Assembly (NCBI RefSeq): GCF_910588665.1
Contig: NZ_CAJUPR010000003.1
Location: 148,199-212,198 of the forward strand
Length of the DNA: 64,000 nucleotides
Direction of reading: 5' to 3'
Source: an uncultured Brachyspira sp.
Lineage (GTDB): Bacteria; Spirochaetota; Brachyspiria; Brachyspirales; Brachyspiraceae
Both the position numbers and the translations under genes were made by a program. Numbering within the stretch: position 1 is the first letter of the stretch; each line of letters starts with the position of its first letter. Under the pieces are notes generated by a model that searched no databases, was not told where the DNA came from, and saw nothing but the letters and a program-made list of their open reading frames with translations. This document shows, in pieces, positions 53,813-62,310 of this stretch.

Positions 53813-55705
53813 TTAATCTGTATTTAAAATTTTATTTTTTAAATATAGATATTCGGCAGTATAATATACTCTGTTCTGAGATTCCCTGTTTCCAAATCCG
53901 AAACTTCTTCCGCTTACAGCGAGTATCGGAGGAGCCTGTATTCTTTTTGCTATGCCGATGCCCATATATTGTTTCCACCATTTTTCCAAATCATCTATAA
54001 ACTCAGAGCCGTTTTTAAAATATTTGCTTAATACACCTTTTTTGCATCCTATCCTTTCCTCCAATTTTCCTTCTATATAGAGATTTAGAATATCCTCTAA
54101 TATCATTCTATTAAAAGATTCTGTTAAAAACTTAAATAAATAATCATGATAATCATATTTTATAGGATCTCCTTTTCCTTCATCTACCGCCTGTTCCGAA
54201 GAAAGTTCAGCACTCGGTATAATATTTATAGTTCCTTCAGGTATTATCTTTTTGCCGAAAACTTTTTCATTAACATATTTTGATAATTCATATATTTGAT
54301 GTTTCCATAAATCTGCCAAACATGCAAAAAAACCAGCCCCATCTCCGTACATAGTTGAATATCCTGCCATAGTTTCCGTTTTATTTGCATTGCAGGTAAA
54401 TACTCCTCCGAAACAAGCCGCTACCGCAGATAATATTCTGGAAGATCTGTCTCTCGCCTGTATATTTTCTATAATAAAAGAAGATGTTTTAAAATGATTT
54501 TCTACGCCTTCTTTTATAATAGGGGAGTTTTCTAACTGCATTACAGTATAATCCACAGATTCCTGTATGGGTATTATCATATAAGCGCATTTCAAATTGT
54601 CAGACAATGTTTTTGCAAGATTTTTGGTAGTGTCTGAATTAAACTTACTAGGCATATTAACAAGCAATACATTATCCTTTCCAATAGCATTTACATACAT
54701 TGCAGATGATAAAGCGGAATCAATACCTCCTGATACTCCTATTACAACTTTATTAATGCCTATAGATTTTAAAAATTTCCTTATACCGTAAATAACTGTA
54801 TCATATATAAGTTTATATTCGTCTTCTTCTTTTAATTCTGGTATTTTCGGAAAAATCTTATTTTTAATATCAATATCAATAAAATATAAACTCTCTTCAT
54901 ACCTGTTTCCTATCAATAATAAATTACCTTTATTATCATAAACAGAGCTCACGCCGTCAAATGTATAAACAGTTTTCCCGTTATTCTGTATTCCTATATT
55001 ATTAATATATACAAGCGGAGTATTATGTTTTTTAGCGGTTTCTTCATATATTTTTAAGTATTTAGTTTTTTTATCCAAAGTATAAGGAGAACTTGATATA
55101 TTTATAAATAAATCCGTATCTTTATTTGAATTTATAATATCTATAGGAGAAAATGAATAGTTATGGCTGCAAATATCTTCGCATATAGTTAATCCCAATT
55201 TTATATTTACCCCGCCGCACTCTATTTCCAAAGGCTTTAAATAATCTTTTATATCTGCATTATTTTCAAATGCTAAATCTTTCAAACTAAAAAAGTGTCT
55301 TGCCTCTTCAAATTCTTCATAGTTTGGTAATAATGATTTTATTATAAAAGGATATTCGGTTGTATTATTATGTATTAATTTACCGTCTTTAGCAATAAAC
55401 ATGGCATTGTATTTTCTTATTCTTCCATCAAAATTCTTTTTATTTTTATCGGAAGCAATATTTCCGAATATTACATATATTCCGTCGGAAGATTTTATTA
55501 TTTCTTCTCCAAGCTCTTCGCATTCTTTTATAAAGCCCGTACTTTCCCACATATCCCCAATCATATATCCTGATATGCATAATTCAGGAAATATTACAAT
55601 ATCCGCATTTTCTTTTTTTGCCCTGCTTATGAAACTAATAATCCTTACAGCATTATCGCAAGGCATAGAGGGTACTATTTCCAATTGAGAAAGTGCTATC
55701 TTCAT
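53813..55705 (-). CDS. nadE: Glutamine-dependent NAD synthetase NadE
   Basis: The enzyme amidates nicotinic acid adenine dinucleotide to NAD+, taking ammonia from glutamine. The 630 residues consist of a nitrilase-type glutaminase domain (Glu in VIFPELCISGYMIGD, Lys in the middle, Cys at about 175 in LTICEDICSH) and a synthetase domain with the P-loop GVSGGIDSALSSAMYV (about 320-335), ETMAGYSTMYGDGAGFFACL and the end SGRSFGFGNRES. All catalytic parts are present. GGAGGT stands before the ATG. It is a single gene, co-directional with the che operon. Confidence 0.95.
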   Translation of the reverse strand: MKIALSQLEIVPSMPCDNAVRIISFISRAKKENADIVIFPELCISGYMIGDMWESTGFIKECEELGEEIIKSSDGIYVIFGNIASDKNKKNFDGRIRKYNAMFIAKDGKLIHNNTTEYPFIIKSLLPNYEEFEEARHFFSLKDLAFENNADIKDYLKPLEIECGGVNIKLGLTICEDICSHNYSFSPIDIINSNKDTDLFINISSSPYTLDKKTKYLKIYEETAKKHNTPLVYINNIGIQNNGKTVYTFDGVSSVYDNKGNLLLIGNRYEESLYFIDIDIKNKIFPKIPELKEEDEYKLIYDTVIYGIRKFLKSIGINKVVIGVSGGIDSALSSAMYVNAIGKDNVLLVNMPSKFNSDTTKNLAKTLSDNLKCAYMIIPIQESVDYTVMQLENSPIIKEGVENHFKTSSFIIENIQARDRSSRILSAVAACFGGVFTCNANKTETMAGYSTMYGDGAGFFACLADLWKHQIYELSKYVNEKVFGKKIIPEGTINIIPSAELSSEQAVDEGKGDPIKYDYHDYLFKFLTESFNRMILEDILNLYIEGKLEERIGCKKGVLSKYFKNGSEFIDDLEKWWKQYMGIGIAKRIQAPPILAVSGRSFGFGNRESQNRVYYTAEYLYLKNKILNTD

Positions 55706-55829
55706 AAATAAACCTCCAATATTTGCTATTATAAAATATAATAATATTAATAAAGAAAAAATACAATAAACCGTATATTAATTATAATAAAATAATTTAT
55801 TATTTTTTATTGTTGCTAATAAAAATTGC

Positions 55830-55967
55830 TTTATTATTGCTATAAATACTCATTATTATTTTATTTCTTTAATCATGTTATTTTTTATCTGTATAAAAAA
55901 TAACAATTAAATCAAATAATTAAATATAATACAAAAAATAAGTAATAATAAAAAATAAAAGCATAGC
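55830..55967 (+). repeat. Left arm of a 138-bp inverted repeat (AT-rich)
   Basis: The reverse complement of this stretch matches 58668-58805 with three mismatches in 138 bases. Each arm has its own 13-bp perfect hairpin: here TGTTATTTTTTAT (55876-55888) and ATAAAAAATAACA (55893-55905) with loop CTGT. The arm ends 42 bases before the next gene. The rest of the spacer from 55706 is AT-rich with nothing else recognised. Confidence 0.9.
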
Positions 55968-56008
55968 ATAAATAATAATATTAATAATATAAAAGAGAGT
56001 CATATAAA

Positions 56009-56596
56009 ATGAGAAGAAAAGATTTCATATTTGAAGACAGAGAAGAGATTGACAGAATATTAAACTCTATAGAATTTGCGGTTATAGCATTACCAGATAT
56101 TATACCTTATGCCGTTCCTATAAGTTTCTGTTCAAAGAATAATGAAATATATATGCATGGAGCTATGTCCGGAAGAAAATATGAAATTTTAAAAAATAAT
56201 CCAGAAGTTTCATTTACAGCATCAAAATTATATTCATATATACCATCAACATTTATGAATAATAATATGATTCCCACTCAATTTTTCTTTTCAATATTTG
56301 CTTACGGAAAATTTGAAAAGATAATAGATGTTGAAAAAAGAAGAGAAATATTATATGAATTGGTAAAAAAATATGAACCTGATAATAAAAACTTATCAAT
56401 AGATAGTAAAATGTTTAACTATTCTCAGAATAACATGTTAACAGGAGTTATAAAAATATATAATATTACGGCAAAGGCTAAATTCGGGCAAAATATGACG
56501 GATAATGAAATTAAAATGATAATTGATGATTTAAAAATAAGAGGTGAAAAAACAGATATGGATACAATAGATATGATAAATAAAGTCAGAAAATGA
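56009..56596 (+). CDS. Pyridoxamine-5'-phosphate-oxidase-like (NimA-type) flavin protein
   Basis: The 195 residues fit the split-barrel FMN-binding group with NimA and related proteins: MRRKDFIFEDREEIDRILNS, VIALPDIIPYAVPISFC, NEIYMHGAMSGRKYEILKNN (a family sign, usually 'IYFHGAxxGxK'), VSFTASKLYSYIPS and a C-terminal INITAKAKFGQN. Such proteins bind FMN or haem; some reduce nitro-drugs in Bacteroides. Whether this one does is not known. It is the first gene inside the inverted-repeat pair, with a GAGAG site. Confidence 0.85.
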   Translation: MRRKDFIFEDREEIDRILNSIEFAVIALPDIIPYAVPISFCSKNNEIYMHGAMSGRKYEILKNNPEVSFTASKLYSYIPSTFMNNNMIPTQFFFSIFAYGKFEKIIDVEKRREILYELVKKYEPDNKNLSIDSKMFNYSQNNMLTGVIKIYNITAKAKFGQNMTDNEIKMIIDDLKIRGEKTDMDTIDMINKVRK

Positions 56597-56703
56597 TAAA
56601 AATAACTTGAAAAAAGTATTATAAGTGATAGAATAAAAACAAAATGATCTTTTAATTTATTCTATGAAACTTTAGAATAATAAAATTAATTGAGGAAAAA
56701 TTA

Positions 56704-57690
56704 ATGCAGACAAGAGTATATAAAGCAGGTTCTATAGTATATTTCACAGGCGATACTTCAGACAGAGTTTATATTTTAAAGCAGGGTCAGGCTCAAAGTA
56801 TATTTTTATCAGAGGAAACAGGTTATGAAACCAGAGAACTTATAAATATGGGTGAATTTTTTGGAGTAAAAAGCATACTAGGTACTTATCCTCAAGAAGA
56901 TACTGTTCAATGCTTAACTGATTGTGTTGTTATTATTATTACATATGAAGAGTTTGAAAGCTTAATAGAAAAAAATAAACCAATTATAATAAAGATGTTA
57001 AAAGTATTTTCAAATCAGCTTAGAAGAATCAATAAAAGAGTAAGAGAGCTTGTTGACAATGATATCGGCGAAGACGGTCAGGATCCTCTGGAAGGTTTGT
57101 ACGGCATAGGAGAGTTTTATTTTAAAAATAAAAAATACAGAAACGCACTTTATGCTTATAAAAGGTATATGCAGTATGCCGATGAAGATTCTGCATTTTA
57201 CAACACGGCAAATGGAAAAATAGAAGAATGTAAAGAGGAATTAGATATTACAGATGACAGTGATATAGCCCCTCCCATATCAAATACTCCTGCTTCAAGC
57301 CTGAAGACTCAGAATCAGACAAAAATAGCTGATCCTGAATATAATAAAGCATTGGATCTATATAATAATAATGATTATGTTAATTCTCTGAAAACATTTA
57401 ATAGTTTAATTAAAAATACAGATTCTGCAGTTGCTGAAAACTCCATATTTTATATGGGAAAATGTTATTATAATTTAAATAGATACGATAATGCTTCAAC
57501 AGTATTGTTATCTGCAATAAAAAAATATCCTAAATCTTCAAATGTTAAAGAAGCCATTCTTTATTTGGCAAAAAACTGTGAAGCTAGCGGGGATAAAACT
57601 AAGGCAAAGGCTTATTATCAAAAGGTTATTTCAATGCCTCCTATGGATAATTTTTCAAAAGAGGCTAATGCAAATATTTCAAAATTATGA
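56704..57690 (+). CDS. Cyclic-nucleotide-binding domain plus TPR protein, 328 aa
   Basis: Residues 1-115 form a cNMP-binding beta-roll (VYKAGSIVYFTGDTSDRVYILKQGQAQS, then GEFFGVKSILG, read in parts). In place of the usual R-T/S-A after GE(M/I)A, it has GEFFGVKSIL, so binding of cAMP is uncertain. Residues about 140-330 are TPR-like, with YNKALDLYNNNDYVNSLKTF and YFMGKCYYNLNRYDNASTVL-like repeats as in YbgF/CpoB. There is no DNA-binding domain and no signal peptide. A GAGGAA site precedes the ATG; it is 24 bases from the Crp-type gene and probably in one transcript with it. Confidence 0.85.
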   Translation: MQTRVYKAGSIVYFTGDTSDRVYILKQGQAQSIFLSEETGYETRELINMGEFFGVKSILGTYPQEDTVQCLTDCVVIIITYEEFESLIEKNKPIIIKMLKVFSNQLRRINKRVRELVDNDIGEDGQDPLEGLYGIGEFYFKNKKYRNALYAYKRYMQYADEDSAFYNTANGKIEECKEELDITDDSDIAPPISNTPASSLKTQNQTKIADPEYNKALDLYNNNDYVNSLKTFNSLIKNTDSAVAENSIFYMGKCYYNLNRYDNASTVLLSAIKKYPKSSNVKEAILYLAKNCEASGDKTKAKAYYQKVISMPPMDNFSKEANANISKL

Positions 57691-57714
57691 TTTTAATTAA
57701 AAGGAATAGAGTAT

Positions 57715-58350
57715 ATGGATAATAATTTAGCTTCTCATACTAAAAAATATAATACCGATGATATCATATTTTTGGAATATGAAAAAGGAGATAAATTTTA
57801 TATGGTTCAAAGCGGTTCAGTAAAAATTACTAAGGTTATTAAAGATGTTGAAAAATTATTAGACATAATTTATCCCGGAGAGTTTTTCGGAGAAATGGCT
57901 ATATTGGAAGATACAGCAAGAAGCGCTTCTGCAATAGCAAATGAGGATACGGTATTGCTTGAACTGAGAAAAGAAAACTTTCAATCCATATTAGCTAATA
58001 ATACGGTTATGGCATTAAAGCTATCTAAAACTTTTGCTAAAAGAATATTCGATTCCAAAAGAAGACTTTTAATACTGCAATTAAATGAAACCGATTTGAG
58101 AGTATATGACTGTCTTTTATTATTAGCAGAACTCCAGAATATACCAAGAGATCATTACTATGAACCTCAGGAATTAAATGCCACTATTAATGATATTGCA
58201 AACTGGTGCGGTATTAAATCGGCTGATGTTCAGAAAGTTTTAAATACTTTAGTAAAAACGGGTAAAATCGATATAAGAACAAATACAATATATGTGAAAA
58301 ACTTAAAAGAAATTCAAAGACAAATTGATTTAAAGAGAAAGAAATCATGA
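57715..58350 (+). CDS. Crp/Fnr-family transcription regulator
   Basis: The 211 residues hold an N-terminal cNMP-type sensor (FLEYEKGDKFYMVQSGSVKI, PGEFFGEMAILEDTARSASAIA with the R-S-A that binds the phosphate of cAMP in true Crp) and a C-terminal winged helix (LNATINDIANWCGIKSADVQKVLNTLVKTGKI, read in parts). No cysteine set for an iron-sulfur cluster is seen, so it is Crp-like rather than Fnr-like. The sensor is more intact than that of its neighbour. It may control this module or remote genes; no operator was identified. Confidence 0.9.
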   Translation: MDNNLASHTKKYNTDDIIFLEYEKGDKFYMVQSGSVKITKVIKDVEKLLDIIYPGEFFGEMAILEDTARSASAIANEDTVLLELRKENFQSILANNTVMALKLSKTFAKRIFDSKRRLLILQLNETDLRVYDCLLLLAELQNIPRDHYYEPQELNATINDIANWCGIKSADVQKVLNTLVKTGKIDIRTNTIYVKNLKEIQRQIDLKRKKS

Positions 58351-58423
58351 TTTTTTATTAATAATAAAATTACTTAAAAACTGATAACAATAAATTGCCA
58401 TCAAAATTAAAAAAGAGGTTTAT

Positions 58424-58667
58424 ATGAAAAAAATTGTATTAATGGCTGATTGTATACTTTATTTAGTTTTAATGTTTTATACCCAGAAAAATCTGAAAAT
58501 AAAATGCAATTCATATTATATATAATATCTGGTAATAGTGAAGAAGTTTTAAATTATATAAATGATAAAAAAGTTAATATAAGTGCCAAAGTAGAAGATG
58601 GTATGACACCATTAATGTTTTCTATTATTTATAAGCAAAAGGTATTAAATAATAATTTATTATTGTT
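58424..58667 (+). pseudogene. Broken secreted ankyrin-repeat gene
   Basis: An ATG at 58424 with an AAAGAGG site begins MKKIVLM, like the signal peptide of the other ankyrin genes, but the frame soon stops. A frame shifted by one base (readable from 58450) continues LYTLFSFNVLYPEKSENKMQF, then an ankyrin-type stretch ILYIISGNSEEVLNYINDKK and MTPLMFSIIYKQ. The match ends where the right arm of the inverted repeat begins at 58668; the last 20 codons of the open frame are repeat sequence. One frameshift and loss of the 3' part have thus inactivated it. Confidence 0.75.
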
Positions 58668-58805
58668 GCTATGCTTTTATTTTTTATTATTACCTATTTT
58701 TTGTATTATATTTAATTATTTGATTTAATTGTTATTTTTTATACAGATAAAAAATAACATGATTAAAGAAATAAAATAATAATGATTATTTATAGAAATA
58801 ATAAA
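58668..58805 (-). repeat. Right arm of the 138-bp inverted repeat
   Basis: It is the reverse complement of 55830-55967, with three mismatches. Its internal hairpin is TGTTATTTTTTAT (58730-58742) and ATAAAAAATAACA (58747-58759), loop ACAG. The arm cuts the ankyrin gene and is followed by the hairpin of the flippase operon. Confidence 0.9.
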
Positions 58806-58809
58806 TATC

Positions 58810-58868
58810 AAAAAAGCGAGCAGCGAACCTATAACAACTTTAGTTGTTATAGTCTGTCAGTGAGCTGC
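58810..58868 (-). terminator. Terminator-like hairpin after the flippase gene
   Basis: On the minus strand GCAGC (58868-58864) can pair with GCTGC (58824-58820), and inside them CTATAACAACT (58852-58842) pairs perfectly with AGTTGTTATAG (58839-58829). A run of six T (complement of 58810-58815) follows after CGC. This is the expected form of an intrinsic terminator for the GldG-flippase unit. The same piece is flanked by a 13-base direct repeat (58793-58805 and 58872-58884). Confidence 0.65.
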
Positions 58869-58895
58869 GGATAGCAATAATAAAGAATAATAATT

Positions 58896-60173
58896 TTATA
58901 CTTTTTCATTAATTTTTAATATCATTCTATGTATTAATATAATTAAAATATTATATATAAGTAATGCTGTAAAAAATATTTTCATTATAAGCATAAAATT
59001 TTCAAAAGTTCTCTCTCCGTTTCTTAATGAAAAGTAAACATAAGCAAATATAATTAAGTACCCATAGAATGGACGCCATAATTTATATGCAAGTCCGTAA
59101 TTAAATATAAGCGATGTAAAAGCCAGAGAAAAACCAAAAATAACAGCCTCTGGAATTAATGGTATAATTGACTCATATCTTATTGTAAACTGTATTAATA
59201 CTATTTGTTTTGCAAATACTATTAAAAATACTGATAAGCAAAGAGAAGCAAATATTAATAATAAAATAGAATAATAAACTGTCTTTTTTTCTTTGTTTTT
59301 ATTATTATCTTTTTTAGCTATCAATATATATGAAAACATTACAGAAGCTATGGGAGTGCCTATATAGAAAAACATTTTTATTATTAAAGATATTGTAGAG
59401 TAATATCCTGCACTTATTTTATCAAGATATCTGTTAGCCATAAGTACATCGCTTAATGTTATCCAATTAAATATAAAATTAATAATAACAATATTAATCA
59501 TATATGCAAAAAATACGGATAATTTTTTATATGAAAAATATATTTTTATATTTTTTAAAGATGCATAATAGGGGATATTAAGTTTTTTTAATTCTATTAA
59601 ATTTATTATAAGATATAATACGCAGAATAATGTCACTGTAATAATTGATTTTTCTAAAGTAAGACCTGTTATTATGAAATAGGCTAATAAAACTATTTTT
59701 GATATAAATATTGCTGCTAAACTTGCGGTATAATCATAAGCTATATAATTATTAATTTTTAATACAGACTGAGAAACTATTCCTAAAATAGTTGCAAATA
59801 TTCCTATTCCTATTATAAAAAGAGAAATATAGCTCTTTATATTAAAAATAATATCAATAATCGGTATAGATAATATATAAATAAAAAATACTGCAAACGC
59901 AATAATATATCCGTAAACCCAATAAGTCTTTGCATCCTCATTATCTTTATAATGATGCATTATATAATAACTGAAGCTTGATACTGTTAAAACTATGATG
60001 GAATATATATTTATGATGCAGTTATAATATGCAAAATCCGATATTGATAAACTTCTGTTTACATATATTGAAGATACATAATTTAATATGCTTGCGGCGG
60101 CATTTATAAAAACCAATACAGCATAATTAACATAGTATGAATATTTTTTATATAATGTTTTTACAGCTTTCAT
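58896..60173 (-). CDS. Polysaccharide flippase-like membrane protein, 425 aa
   Basis: The 425 residues contain about 12 hydrophobic spans in the spacing of the MATE/MVF superfamily (PST/Wzx-like), starting YYVNYAVLVFINAAASILNY and SSIYVNRSLSISDFAYYNCI, where the motif 'ravS.eEFGxyn' of Wzx-type proteins is recognisable. Such proteins move lipid-linked sugars across the inner membrane. The substrate is unknown; no glycosyltransferase genes adjoin it. It lies 21 bases after the GldG-like gene and ends before a terminator-like hairpin. Confidence 0.75.
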   Translation of the reverse strand: MKAVKTLYKKYSYYVNYAVLVFINAAASILNYVSSIYVNRSLSISDFAYYNCIINIYSIIVLTVSSFSYYIMHHYKDNEDAKTYWVYGYIIAFAVFFIYILSIPIIDIIFNIKSYISLFIIGIGIFATILGIVSQSVLKINNYIAYDYTASLAAIFISKIVLLAYFIITGLTLEKSIITVTLFCVLYLIINLIELKKLNIPYYASLKNIKIYFSYKKLSVFFAYMINIVIINFIFNWITLSDVLMANRYLDKISAGYYSTISLIIKMFFYIGTPIASVMFSYILIAKKDNNKNKEKKTVYYSILLLIFASLCLSVFLIVFAKQIVLIQFTIRYESIIPLIPEAVIFGFSLAFTSLIFNYGLAYKLWRPFYGYLIIFAYVYFSLRNGERTFENFMLIMKIFFTALLIYNILIILIHRMILKINEKV

Positions 60174-60194
60174 ACTATACTGACTTTATAATAT

Positions 60195-61823
60195 TTATCT
60201 TCTTCTTAAGAATAATATTAATATACCAAATATGCCGAATAAGCAAGGCAGACCTATCTGAGCCACATATCTTATAAAATTAGTCTGCGTAGTGGTGAGA
60301 GTAAGATTTTTTATATTTGCTTCTTTAGGCCTTATAGTAATTTTCTGTCTTGCTTCCAAAAGATAAGCTACCGTATTCATAAATAAATCTTTATTTCCAG
60401 CAAAAGCTATATCTACAGACTGACCCTGCTCAGGATTTATATACGCATTCAGAGCAAAGGTAGCATCGCCGAATACTATAATTCTCGCAGGATCTTTTCT
60501 GCCTTCTACTTTATAAGTACCGCTTATAGCTAAAGGCACAGGACCTGCAATATCAGTTCTGGGATTAAATCTCGCCCTTGACAAGTCAAATGTAGCCTCT
60601 TCTTTTCCATATCCCTGAGGCGTAGTTGTTATAATATTTTCAAAAACGCCGTTATATTTATTTTCTCCGCTTAATAGGCTTCTTGCAACAACTAAGCATG
60701 CAAATACATTTCCTTCTTTAAGAGTCTGAGTTATAGGATGAGATGTATATTTAGGAACTATATTAACAGGTATTACAACGCTTGAAGAAGGATCTATTAT
60801 ATAGTCATTTTTAGTTTTAAATCCCCAATCGGATAGAAAAACTCCTAAATTACTGTTAAACTTACCTCTGTCCATAAAACTGTCATAAAGTACAAAAAGC
60901 TTTCCTCCCGTTTTCACATAATTATTTAATTTTTCCATTTCAAAATCGCTGAATGATTCAATAGGAGATGCTATAATTATTAATGAAGCGTCTGTCGGTA
61001 TATTTTCAAGTATGATATTTAATTCCTTTACTTTATAATTCTCATTCTCCAAATAAGTTTTAACATAAGAAAGACCTTCTCCGCCTCTGTCCTGTATCTG
61101 TCTTTCTCCATGACCTACAGTAAAATATATTACAAAAGATTCATTATCCAGCAATGTATATATTGCCTGAGTAAATTTTTCCTCTCCTACAAACAGAGGA
61201 TCTGAAGTTACTTTAGACTGAGCCGTTAAATCTTTTCTGTATACTCTTACCTGTTTTCCATGACCATAAGTAAATACTATTTCTCCAACCTGTGTCATCT
61301 GATATTTGCTTTTGGCAGAAGGTTTTTCTATAGGATTAATATATTCAACATTTATATACTTATTTATCCGTTTATACTGCTCTAATAATAAATCGGCTCT
61401 CCAATCTGCAGAAGTAGGATCCGTGCTTAAAGATCTTAATACCACTATAGATAAAGGATTGTCTATTCTTGATAAAACATCCATAGTCTGCTGAGAAACT
61501 GTATATGATTTATTTTGAGTTAAATCAAATCTTATAGGAAAGTTTATGCTTATGATATAAAGCCCCACAAGTATTGCAAATATTATAACTAAAGAGAGTA
61601 TTCCAAAGAAAGCCTTATGCACAAATCTCATTTTAAAAAGAGATATAATATTTTTTCTATCCACTATTACAGTTATAATAGTTATAACAGAGGAAACAGC
61701 AAGAACTATCCAAAAAATTAATGTAGGCGTCTGAGTAACCGCATAAAAGAATATCCAAGCAAAAAATAATAATACCCATGAAGCTATAGCAGCTATTTTT
61801 AAATTAAATTTCTTATTTGACAT
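60195..61823 (-). CDS. GldG-like ABC-type auxiliary protein, 542 aa
   Basis: There are membrane spans near residues 10-28, 32-48 and 70-92 and a last one at about 518-538 (GLPCLFGIFGILILFLRRR). The large outer domain between them matches the GldG/ABC_transp_aux family: RFDLTQNKSYTVSQQTMDVL (family sign), INVEYINP-like KYINVEYINPIEKP, FTVGHGERQIQDRG and SLIIIASPIESFSDFEMEKL. GldG works with GldA and GldF in gliding Bacteroidota, but homologues occur in non-gliders; here no gldA or gldF adjoins. A promoter lies directly upstream. Confidence 0.85.
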   Translation of the reverse strand: MSNKKFNLKIAAIASWVLLFFAWIFFYAVTQTPTLIFWIVLAVSSVITIITVIVDRKNIISLFKMRFVHKAFFGILSLVIIFAILVGLYIISINFPIRFDLTQNKSYTVSQQTMDVLSRIDNPLSIVVLRSLSTDPTSADWRADLLLEQYKRINKYINVEYINPIEKPSAKSKYQMTQVGEIVFTYGHGKQVRVYRKDLTAQSKVTSDPLFVGEEKFTQAIYTLLDNESFVIYFTVGHGERQIQDRGGEGLSYVKTYLENENYKVKELNIILENIPTDASLIIIASPIESFSDFEMEKLNNYVKTGGKLFVLYDSFMDRGKFNSNLGVFLSDWGFKTKNDYIIDPSSSVVIPVNIVPKYTSHPITQTLKEGNVFACLVVARSLLSGENKYNGVFENIITTTPQGYGKEEATFDLSRARFNPRTDIAGPVPLAISGTYKVEGRKDPARIIVFGDATFALNAYINPEQGQSVDIAFAGNKDLFMNTVAYLLEARQKITIRPKEANIKNLTLTTTQTNFIRYVAQIGLPCLFGIFGILILFLRRR

Positions 61824-61872
61824 TTAGCAATAATCCATTTATTATAAATTTTTAAAATTAATTTAAATAAGC

Positions 61873-61900
61873 ATTATATATAATTAATAATAAATTTCAA
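61873..61900 (-). promoter_or_regulatory. Promoter of the GldG-like/flippase unit
   Basis: TTGAAA (61900-61895), 16 bases and TATAAT (61878-61873) on the minus strand lie 50 bases before the start codon at 61823. Confidence 0.6.
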
Positions 61901-61995
61901 TAGTTATGTTTAATTATACTTATTCTCAAAGATTATCGGTTACTTTTATAAAGTACATAAGAAATAATTTTTTTGTAATTATGATGTCATAATCT

Positions 61996-62213
61996 TTATT
62001 ATTGCTATGCTTTTATTTCTATTTTATTATTCCATATTTCCATTAATGTTTTTATTGTTTGATTTCTTTCTCCTGTTCTTTTTTATCTGTATAAAAAAAC
62101 GAATAAATCAGATAATAATTTATAACACTAGCAATACAGAATAATAAAAAATATTTTAAAGATAGAAAAAATAAGAGCATTAAATAATTTTGGTAAAGAA
62201 ATAAAATAATAAT
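61996..62213 (-). repeat. Diverged copy of the AT-rich inverted-repeat element
   Basis: It begins and ends like the arm at 58668-58805 (TTATTATTG..CTATGC at the left, TAAAGAAATAAAATAATAAT at the right) and has the same kind of inner hairpin (TTTTTTAT CTGT ATAAAAAA near 62075-62095), but is about 80 bases longer and much diverged. The 487-base spacer between the GldG-like gene and dxr is otherwise AT-rich, without an open frame of note. Confidence 0.55.
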
Positions 62214-62310
62214 AAAATAATTTTTATAATTTAATCTTAATAATATTTAAAAATAATAATTTTAGTATATAATAAGCAGTATTGAATATAATTTTAGGAA
62301 ACGGCTGTAT

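Noticed and set aside
55740..56000. AT-rich region before the flavin-protein gene as a replication origin
   Set aside because: No DnaA-box cluster or dnaA/dnaN neighbour was seen; AT-richness is general in this genome.
60195..61823. GldG-like gene as proof of gliding motility
   Set aside because: gldA, gldF and other gliding genes are absent here; the family is found in non-gliding bacteria.
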